Of a stretch of DNA of 13,780 nucleotides, positions 7,216 to 11,363 are shown one piece after another. The notes beneath the pieces are model-generated. The model made no database searches. It was given only the letters and a program-made list of their open reading frames with translations, and was not told where the DNA came from. The stretch is taken from assembly GCA_003505155.1 (NCBI GenBank), contig DNYJ01000020.1, positions 1 through 13,780 of the forward strand, given 5' to 3'. The first letter of the stretch is position 1; each line of letters begins with the position of its first letter. The stretch is from Candidatus Uhrbacteria bacterium. Its GTDB lineage: Bacteria; Patescibacteriota; Patescibacteriia; UBA9934; UBA10169. A program made the position numbers and the translations under genes.

Positions 7216-7241
7216 GGGGTCAGGTCTTGATTTTGGACTTT
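7216..7241 (-). repeat. GACCTGACCCC box, inverted copy, with adjoining conserved flank
   Basis: GGGGTCAGGTC (7216-7226) is the complement of GACCTGACCCC. It runs on into GTCTTGATTTTGGAC (7224-7238), which matches GTCTTGACTTTGGAC at 6141-6155 with one change, so the shared unit is longer than the 11-mer. It begins 8 nt after the stop of the AadA-like gene, inside a run of eight G. A GACCCC at 7274-7279 may close a loose inverted repeat. Confidence 0.6.
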
Positions 7242-7277
7242 ATCTCAAAAAGATAGCGAACAAGTCGTCATCAGACC

Positions 7278-7350
7278 CCATTCCACGCTCAACTCTCATA
7301 GAATACGACCTCGTTTCAAGCGCTCGGCTAATTCGCGCGAATAGGCGAAT
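7278..7350 (+). repeat. Pre-start module before the PEBP-family gene (uninterrupted copy)
   Basis: The stretch opens with CCATTCCACGCTCAACTCT (7278-7296), similar to CCATTACCGACCTCAACTCT at 6359-6378 before the AadA-like gene. It ends with CTAATTCGCGCG followed directly by AATAGGCGAAT (7328-7350). The second half recurs before the Nudix gene, where a 31-bp palindrome splits it. It ends 19 nt before the chosen start of the PEBP gene, so it may contain promoter or leader signals. Confidence 0.6.
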
Positions 7351-7369
7351 GGATTTTAAAGGTTCTTGT

Positions 7370-7822
7370 ATGATTCTGACCCTCACCAGTCCTGCGTTCG
7401 AACATGGTGGCGTGATCCCAAAAAAATACGGGCAGGATTTTGAGGATGTGAATCCACCACTTGTCATCAAGGGCGTTCCTGATGGTGCCGTCTCGTTGGC
7501 ACTCTTCATGGACGATCCGGATATTCCAAAAGCCGCCGGCGTGCCGGTGTGGGATCATTGGGTCGTGTTCAACATTCCATCAACCGTGAAGATAATCCCT
7601 GAAGCATGGACGCCCAAGGGTGTTCGCGGTGTCGGAACGCGTGGGAAACTCGACTATAGCGGACCTCGTCCGCCAGATTGCGAGCATCGCTATTTTTTCA
7701 AACTCTACGCACTCGACGATATGCTTAATCTCGAAGAAGGAGCAACCAAACAGGAACTCCTTGATGCCATGCAGGGTCACATCATCACCTCGGCAGAACT
7801 CATAGGCCGCTTTGCACCATAG
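7370..7822 (+). CDS. YbhB/YbcL-type PEBP (Raf kinase inhibitor-like) family protein
   Basis: 150 residues from ATG 7370. The protein opens MILTLTSPAFEHGGVIPKKY, the usual first strand of bacterial PEBPs, then shows NPPL (about residue 28), LFMDDPDIP (44-52), VWDHWVVFNIP (about 61-71) and GPRPPDCEHRYFFKLYALD (about 98-116). These hold the conserved Asp, His and the D-x-H-x-Y-x-F segment that form the anion-binding pocket. Family members bind phosphorylated or anionic ligands; the bacterial role is poorly known. An in-frame ATG at 7349 is less likely because it falls inside a noncoding repeat shared with the spacer before the Nudix gene. AAAGG 7-8 nt before ATG 7370 is the only Shine-Dalgarno-like sequence I found before a gene here. 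There is no signal peptide, so it should be cytoplasmic. Confidence 0.92.
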   Translation: MILTLTSPAFEHGGVIPKKYGQDFEDVNPPLVIKGVPDGAVSLALFMDDPDIPKAAGVPVWDHWVVFNIPSTVKIIPEAWTPKGVRGVGTRGKLDYSGPRPPDCEHRYFFKLYALDDMLNLEEGATKQELLDAMQGHIITSAELIGRFAP

Positions 7823-7823
7823 C

Positions 7824-7906
7824 GTTGGGCGGGATTTTTATTCGGGACTTGAGGAGGGAGATCGGGATCAGGGGATAATAAATCCGACAAAAGCCCATAA
7901 CCCAAC
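7824..7906. repeat. Loose inverted repeat in the PEBP-Nudix spacer
   Basis: GTTGGG (7824-7829) faces CCCAAC (7901-7906), and GGATTT (7832-7837) faces AAATCC (7880-7885), with unpaired bases between. The right end merges into CCATAACCCAACCTGACCTCA, a degenerate GACCTGACCCC box. It starts just after the PEBP stop. It is imperfect, so this could be decay of an element like that at 6127-6200. Confidence 0.35.
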
Positions 7907-7936
7907 CTGACCTCAACTGCCTCGCCACTCTCTTCT

Positions 7937-7990
7937 CTAATTCGCGCGCCTGCCCGTCCGTAGCTTCAACGAAGGCGGGAATAGGCAAAT
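7937..7990 (+). repeat. Pre-start module before the Nudix gene (copy split by a palindrome)
   Basis: CTAATTCGCGCG (7937-7948) and AATAGGCAAAT (7980-7990) match 7328-7350 with a single change (G to A), but here 31 extra bases lie between the two halves. CTCAACT (7912-7918) upstream also matches the module before the AadA-like and PEBP genes. The module ends 15 nt before ATG 8006. Confidence 0.75.
7949..7979. repeat. 31-bp REP-like palindrome inserted in the pre-start module
   Basis: The insert begins CCTGCCCG and ends GAAGGCGGG. CCCGTC near its start pairs with GGCGGG at its end (one mismatch), and CTTC (7964-7967) pairs with GAAG (7971-7974) over an AAC loop. Its borders are exact against the uninterrupted copy at 7328-7350, and no target duplication is seen. 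The CGCCTGCCCG head also occurs on the minus strand at 6301-6310. From memory, palindromes with a GCCTGCCCG head are frequent in Patescibacteria genomes. Confidence 0.7.
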
Positions 7991-8005
7991 TGATGTAACC
8001 GAATT

Positions 8006-8560
8006 ATGGATATGCACCCCGCTGAACCACAAAATGAACTTCTCCAGTGCTTCGATGAACACGGAACACCTACGGAAGTGCACACAAGATCGGAAGTCAA
8101 AGAGCTCCCGCCACGTTGGTGGTACGCCACGAGTAAAGTGTGGCTTGTGAATGACGAGGGAGAACTTATGTGTTCAAAGCGGGCAGAGGGTCTTTCGGGT
8201 AATCCAAACAAATGGCAGACATATTTTGGTGGTCACGTTGCCGCAGGTTTATCGATAAAGGAATCTGCACAGAGGGAACTTGAGGAGGAGGCAGGTATCA
8301 ACAAGCCACTTGAGGATCTTCATCTGATCGACAAGGGGCGAGACGAGACAAAGAAGGTGCATTTCGAGTTTTACACTGTGCGTTTCAACGGCCGACCATC
8401 TGACCTGCATTTTTCGGATAACGAGGTGACGGAGGCACGGTGGATGAGCATGCAAGAATACTGGAGCGATCAAGAAAAAAATCGAGATCGCTGGTGCAAC
8501 GGATGTACTCTTGAACGCCAGCAGATGATTCGGGATTGGCTCAAATCCGTTGCTGTATAA
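8006..8560 (+). CDS. Nudix hydrolase
   Basis: 184 residues. The Nudix box spans residues 76-98: G76, then R90-E91-L92-x-E94-E95-x-G97-I98, so the metal-binding REUxEE core is intact. The first conserved Glu (seven residues before REU) is Leu82 here, in AAGLSIKES. Upstream strands KVWLVNDEGELMCSKRA and the GNPNKWQTYFGGHV segment resemble the IPP-isomerase/YfcD-like Nudix subgroup, which cleaves or rearranges diphosphate compounds; the substrate is unknown. ATG 8006 and ATG 8012 are both possible. No Shine-Dalgarno sequence is present; the duplicated pre-start module ends 15 nt before. The CPBP protease gene follows by 26 nt and may be co-transcribed. Confidence 0.92.
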   Translation: MDMHPAEPQNELLQCFDEHGTPTEVHTRSEVKELPPRWWYATSKVWLVNDEGELMCSKRAEGLSGNPNKWQTYFGGHVAAGLSIKESAQRELEEEAGINKPLEDLHLIDKGRDETKKVHFEFYTVRFNGRPSDLHFSDNEVTEARWMSMQEYWSDQEKNRDRWCNGCTLERQQMIRDWLKSVAV

Positions 8561-8586
8561 GTATTGCATTGATTCAACCATCATCC

Positions 8587-9270
8587 ATGTCGGTAAGACT
8601 CGCCCTGAAACTCCTTCTGCTCTTCGCCGCCGTTTTGCAAGCGGGCGGGGCTGTGCTTTACATGACCGTTTTTGGACACTTGCCTGCGGCGCCGTGGATT
8701 TATGGAGGCGTCAAGTCGGCCATGCTCGCCCTCCCCTTCCTCGCCATGCTTGCCGGATGGAGGCCCGATGCGTTTCTGCGAGGAGCGACGAGACGAGACA
8801 TCTTTGCAGGAGTGAGTCTTGGCATCCTCTTCTTCGTCATCATTCTAGGCTTCTTCCGATTGTTCCCCGACGTGTTTGCTCAAGCCTTCGCCGATGCGCT
8901 TGTGCGAGCGCAAGCATTCGGCATTGCCACACCGACCCTCTTCATCGTCGTTGGTCTTCTCTTCGCCACGCTTCACTCTCTCTTTGAGGAGTTCTACTGG
9001 CGATGGTTTGTGTTTGGCGCGCTCCGCTCTCTCACGCCACACCGCACCGCCATCATCCTCTCCGGTCTCGCATTCTCGCTCCATCACATCGTCATCCTCC
9101 TCGCCTTTACCACCCCAGCACTCGCCGTTCTCTTTGGTCTTCTCGTAGGAGCCCTCGGAAGTTTCTGGAGTTTCCTCTACGCTCGCCGAGGCACGATCAT
9201 AACGCCGTGGATTTCGCACATCATCGCCGACCTCGCCATCGTCGTCGCCGCCTACGTCATCTTGTTTTAG
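8587..9270 (+). CDS. CPBP-family intramembrane glutamic protease (CAAX/Abi type)
   Basis: 227 residues with about seven hydrophobic helices. The three family motifs are visible: EEFYWR (Glu134, Glu135, Arg139), FSLHHIVIL (His166/167) and WISHIIADL (His211, Asp215). In this family the Glu pair and the His residues form the catalytic site within the membrane; members include Rce1 CAAX proteases and bacterial proteins tied to bacteriocin immunity or surface-protein handling. I chose ATG 8587 because the earlier in-frame start (TTG 8536) lies within the Nudix gene and adds a non-hydrophobic tail. No Shine-Dalgarno sequence is seen, and no terminator separates it from the Nudix gene. The real substrate is unknown; the many secreted proteins nearby make a surface role plausible. 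Confidence 0.92.
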   Translation: MSVRLALKLLLLFAAVLQAGGAVLYMTVFGHLPAAPWIYGGVKSAMLALPFLAMLAGWRPDAFLRGATRRDIFAGVSLGILFFVIILGFFRLFPDVFAQAFADALVRAQAFGIATPTLFIVVGLLFATLHSLFEEFYWRWFVFGALRSLTPHRTAIILSGLAFSLHHIVILLAFTTPALAVLFGLLVGALGSFWSFLYARRGTIITPWISHIIADLAIVVAAYVILF

Positions 9271-9290
9271 CCTCCCCTTCCCAGCATCCA

Positions 9291-9319
9291 TTGCTTTTTT
9301 TCTGCTTTAAGCGTATGCT
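9291..9319 (+). promoter_or_regulatory. Possible promoter of the zinc-ribbon gene
   Basis: TTGCTT (9291-9296) and TATGCT (9314-9319) are 17 nt apart, downstream of the CPBP gene. Matches to sigma-70 consensus are partial (3 and 4 of 6). A competing -10, TATTCT at 9344-9349, would give a leader of about 8 nt. Confidence 0.3.
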
Positions 9320-9363
9320 CCGCCAGATCATGAAATTAAATTTTATTCTCTACGAATTAACGT

Positions 9364-9831
9364 ATGGCTCGAGACTACGCAGGCAGTAAGAAGTTTGGAG
9401 ATAGAGGTGGATTTGGAGGAGGACGAGGAGGATCGCGCTTCGGTGGAGGTTCCCGCTTTGGAGGCGGCGGCGGTCGAGGAGGATCCGATCGTCCCATGTA
9501 CCCGGCTGTCTGCAATGATTGCAACGCCGACTGCGAAGTTCCCTTTCGTCCCGACGGTAGCCGCCCCGTGCTCTGTCGCAACTGCTTCAAACAGGACGAC
9601 TTCGGCGGTGGACGTCCGGAGCGCCCGCGTTTTGAGCGTCGCCCCGAGATGTCCGCGGAACGTCCACGAAACCAGGCCGACACGGAGACCCAACTTAAGA
9701 TGATCAACGCCAAGCTCAACAAAATCCTCACGATGCTGGAGGAGATCGTGGTGATCGAAGAAGATGACCTCGAAACCGAAGAAGACGACGTAAAAGACGA
9801 GGAAATGCCGGTGGATAACGAAAACGTCTGA
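9364..9831 (+). CDS. RGG-rich Cys zinc-ribbon protein with acidic tail
   Basis: 155 residues. Residues 12-41 are Gly/Arg-rich with RGG/RFGGG steps, typical of flexible RNA-binding tails. Residues 45-76 form a zinc ribbon: C50-x2-C53, an extra C57, VPFRPDGSRPVLC with C71, and C74. This ribbon (CxxC, FRPxGxRPVxCRxCF) is one I associate with Patescibacteria and related bacteria, often in small proteins of unknown role. Residues 108-128 are a probable helix or coiled coil (LKMINAKLNKILTMLEEI), and 129-155 are strongly acidic. The basic-ribbon-acidic order suggests nucleic-acid binding with self-masking or oligomerisation; this is inferred. ATG 9364 has no Shine-Dalgarno sequence. It lies before the cold-shock gene but that gene has its own promoter. 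Confidence 0.88.
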   Translation: MARDYAGSKKFGDRGGFGGGRGGSRFGGGSRFGGGGGRGGSDRPMYPAVCNDCNADCEVPFRPDGSRPVLCRNCFKQDDFGGGRPERPRFERRPEMSAERPRNQADTETQLKMINAKLNKILTMLEEIVVIEEDDLETEEDDVKDEEMPVDNENV

Positions 9832-9838
9832 AGATCCA

Positions 9839-9867
9839 TTGACAAAACTGGCGTTTCCGTGTATCTT
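9839..9867 (+). promoter_or_regulatory. Sigma-70-type promoter of the cold-shock gene
   Basis: A perfect -35 box TTGACA (9839-9844) and a TATCTT -10 box (9862-9867) are separated by exactly 17 nt. It starts 8 nt after the zinc-ribbon stop. Transcription is expected from about 9874, leaving a leader of roughly 104 nt before ATG 9978. This is the best promoter by sequence in the window. Confidence 0.7.
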
Positions 9868-9898
9868 GCCAGCCAAGCAAACCGTGCTCAACGTGGAG

Positions 9899-9963
9899 AT
9901 CTGTCGAATTTCCCAAGAGACGAAATTTGCGGATTATTCACAGGGGATCCTGCAAAGATCCCC
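9899..9963 (+). promoter_or_regulatory. Structured 5' leader of the cold-shock mRNA (two hairpins)
   Basis: Hairpin 1: CGAATTTC (9905-9912) pairs with GAAATTTG (9922-9929), with one G-U pair and a 9-nt loop. Hairpin 2: GGGGATC (9943-9949) pairs perfectly with GATCCCC (9957-9963) over a 7-nt loop, ending 14 nt before ATG 9978. The bases between hairpin 2 and ATG are C/A-rich and unpaired, with no Shine-Dalgarno sequence. Long structured leaders that respond to temperature are well known for cspA in E. coli; the same role here is inferred. Confidence 0.5.
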
Positions 9964-9977
9964 ACACACCATCACCT

Positions 9978-10175
9978 ATGACTGGTTCAATCGCTCGATT
10001 GACAGACAAAGGGTTCGGCTTCATCGCCGTCGAAGGCCAGGAGAAAGACACGTTCTTTCATTCCTCGGCTCTCGTCGGCGTTGGTTATGACGAACTCCGC
10101 GAAGGCGACGCTGTGACGTTCGACGTTGAGGACTCCGATCGGGGTCCCCGCGCCGTGAACGTCAAGCGCGCCTAA
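9978..10175 (+). CDS. Cold-shock domain protein (CspA family)
   Basis: 65 residues, the standard size of a one-domain Csp. It opens MTGSIARLTDKGFGFIAVEG with RNP-1 KGFGFI, then RNP-2 DTFFHSS and the closing EGDAVTFDVEDSDRGPRAVNVK. These aromatic residues bind single-stranded RNA or DNA, and such proteins act as RNA chaperones. The longer in-frame start at 9927 would add 17 residues that overlap the leader hairpin and is not part of the domain, so ATG 9978 is chosen. The gene has its own promoter, a structured leader and a terminator 12 nt after its stop, so it is probably a single-gene unit. The neighbouring RGG zinc-ribbon gene suggests a shared RNA-related role. Confidence 0.96.
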   Translation: MTGSIARLTDKGFGFIAVEGQEKDTFFHSSALVGVGYDELREGDAVTFDVEDSDRGPRAVNVKRA

Positions 10176-10186
10176 GCACTTCAACC

Positions 10187-10217
10187 AAAAACTCCTCGCC
10201 TTGCGCGAGGGGTTTTT
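10187..10217. terminator. Intrinsic terminator after the cold-shock gene
   Basis: CCTCGC (10194-10199) pairs with GCGAGG (10205-10210) around CTTGC. The stem extends outward through C-G and a T-G pair into AAAAA on the left and TTTTT on the right (10213-10217). The A-tract and T-tract on both sides mean it could work in both directions. It separates the cold-shock gene from the HAD gene. Confidence 0.9.
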
Positions 10218-10243
10218 GTATTCTCCATCGTCCGCGAACGACA

Positions 10244-10252
10244 TGGTATACT
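10244..10252 (+). promoter_or_regulatory. Extended -10 promoter of the HAD gene, predicted leaderless
   Basis: TGGTATACT (10244-10252) is an extended -10 box (TGn-TATACT). Only nine bases separate it from ATG 10262, so the expected start of transcription is within about three bases of the start codon. There is no room for a ribosome binding site. No clear -35 box is seen, as is common for extended -10 promoters. Confidence 0.55.
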
Positions 10253-10261
10253 TCCGGTTAC

Positions 10262-10816
10262 ATGAAACGTATCATCTTCTTCGACGGAGACGGGACGCTG
10301 TGGTATCCCAAAACGACAAAGCACACACGCAAGCCGCACTGGATCTATCATGATCCGACGACGATGAATGATCCTCTCTCCCATCTCGCAGTGATTCCCG
10401 GCGTGAAACGTACGCTCCGAGAGCTCCAGCGTCGAGGCATCCTCACCGTCCTTATCTCCACCCATCCTCATACCAAAAAGGATGCTGACCAATTGCTTCA
10501 AGAAAAAGTGCGGCACTTCAAGCTTGATTCCCTCTTCAACGAGGTTCACTCCTCACGCCTCACGCCGACGGGAAAAGGCACCGTGATCAAGAGAGTCTTA
10601 AAGCAACGACATATCCCCAAGACACGGGCACTGATGATCGGAGACAGTTACATCTGGGACTATCGCTCGGCAAAGGATGCGGGGATTGACGCCGTCCTTA
10701 TAGACACAGCTTATCTGCGAGCACGCCCGGGCACGGGAAAAGTGAAACAGCGAATAAAAAGCTTCTCCGAAATACTTGCCCTGCCATTTTTCCACAATCA
10801 TAAACAGGCTCTTTGA
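10262..10816 (+). CDS. HAD-superfamily phosphatase, class III (MDP-1/histidinol-phosphatase-like)
   Basis: 184 residues. HAD motif I is FFDGDGTLW with nucleophile Asp8 and acid/base Asp10. Motif II is LIST with Ser66. A motif III Lys is in GKGTVIKRVL (Lys105 or Lys110). Motif IV is MIGDSYIWDYRSAKDAG with Asp128 and Asp133. There is no large cap domain, and the short insert after motif I (residues 15-45) resembles class III enzymes such as MDP-1, HisB-N or GmhB. The active site is complete, so it should be a Mg-dependent phosphatase; the substrate is unknown. It is the first gene after the cold-shock terminator and is expressed from its own extended -10 promoter. An 79-nt spacer leads to the next gene, which has its own -10 box. 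Confidence 0.9.
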   Translation: MKRIIFFDGDGTLWYPKTTKHTRKPHWIYHDPTTMNDPLSHLAVIPGVKRTLRELQRRGILTVLISTHPHTKKDADQLLQEKVRHFKLDSLFNEVHSSRLTPTGKGTVIKRVLKQRHIPKTRALMIGDSYIWDYRSAKDAGIDAVLIDTAYLRARPGTGKVKQRIKSFSEILALPFFHNHKQAL

Positions 10817-10880
10817 GATCAAGATGTGCTTTCATATTGAAAATGGGAGATTCTTCTTTCGATAAGTATGCCCAATGATG

Positions 10881-10886
10881 TATACT
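10881..10886 (+). promoter_or_regulatory. -10 box of the Gmad2-domain gene, predicted near-leaderless
   Basis: TATACT (10881-10886) precedes ATG 10896 by nine bases, the same spacing as at the HAD gene. The sequence TATACTTCCG and the following ATGAAAC are shared by both, and the two regions match at 19 of 22 positions. This also argues against the in-frame ATG at 10875, which lies upstream of the box. Confidence 0.5.
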
Positions 10887-10895
10887 TCCGTCTAT

Positions 10896-11363
10896 ATGAA
10901 ACCTCTCCTTGCTCGACTTACTCTCCTCACGGTTTTGCTCATCGCTTTCGTTTTCTTCATCTTTTCCCGATCCGATGAACCGGAGATAGAGCCTTTCATC
11001 TCCTACACCAACGCTTCGGAAGATCTCATCATGGTCACCTCCCCCGCTCTCAACGAAAAAATATCCTCGCCTCTTGCCATCAGCGGCAAAGCGCGCGGTC
11101 CCTGGTATTTTGAAGCGACGGCGCCGGTCCTGCTCGTTGACTGGGACGGGCGCATCATCGCCGAGAGCTACATCACAGCGCAGGATAATCCCTCGACAGA
11201 GCTCGAGACAGGCTGGATGACAGAAGACTTCGTGCCGTTTACCGGCACGCTCGAGTTCCCTGTTCCTTCTCTCTATCCTCGGGGCGCTCTCATTTTCCGC
11301 AACAGCAATCCGTCTGGACTCCCAGAGAACGACCGAGCCGTAGACATCCCGATCAGGTTTTAA
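10896..11363 (+). CDS. Anchored Gmad2-type immunoglobulin-like domain protein
   Basis: 155 residues from ATG 10896. Residues 1-23 (MKPLLARLTLLTVLLIAFVF plus FIF) are an uncleaved anchor or signal segment. Residues about 38-155 match the Gmad2 Ig-like domain pattern: MVTSPALNEKISSPLAISGKA, then GPWYFEATAPVLLVDWDGR, FVPFTGTLEFPVP and NPSGLPENDRAVDIPIRF. Gmad2 was first noted in spore-germination GerM proteins but is widespread in non-sporing bacteria, where its role is unclear. I prefer 10896 over 10875 because the latter precedes the likely promoter box and adds residues before the positive charge of the anchor. The gene ends tail-to-tail with the minus-strand surface gene, sharing stop-codon bases (11360-11363). 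Confidence 0.88.
   Translation: MKPLLARLTLLTVLLIAFVFFIFSRSDEPEIEPFISYTNASEDLIMVTSPALNEKISSPLAISGKARGPWYFEATAPVLLVDWDGRIIAESYITAQDNPSTELETGWMTEDFVPFTGTLEFPVPSLYPRGALIFRNSNPSGLPENDRAVDIPIRF

Noticed and set aside
7824..7906. Integron attC site (GTTGGGC at 7824 and ACCCAAC at 7900 fit GTTRRRY and RYYYAAC)
   Set aside because: The order is reversed: attC needs RYYYAAC first and GTTRRRY last. No GTTRRRY follows the ACCCAAC or the GCTCAAC at 7287, and no integrase is present.
9003..9291. Open frames on both strands inside the CPBP protease gene
   Set aside because: They are low-complexity His/Ser/Arg or Glu/Gly shadows of a C-rich membrane-protein gene whose motifs are clear in the chosen frame.
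9330..9389. 19-codon leader peptide overlapping the start of the zinc-ribbon gene
   Set aside because: An ATG at 9330 sits close to one possible transcript start, but there is no Shine-Dalgarno sequence or sequence pattern to support translation; chance is enough.
10830..10842. TTTCA-TAT-TGAAA palindrome as an operator before the Gmad2 gene
   Set aside because: Five-base arms in A/T-rich DNA, about 40 nt upstream of the -10 box; too short to support a regulator site.
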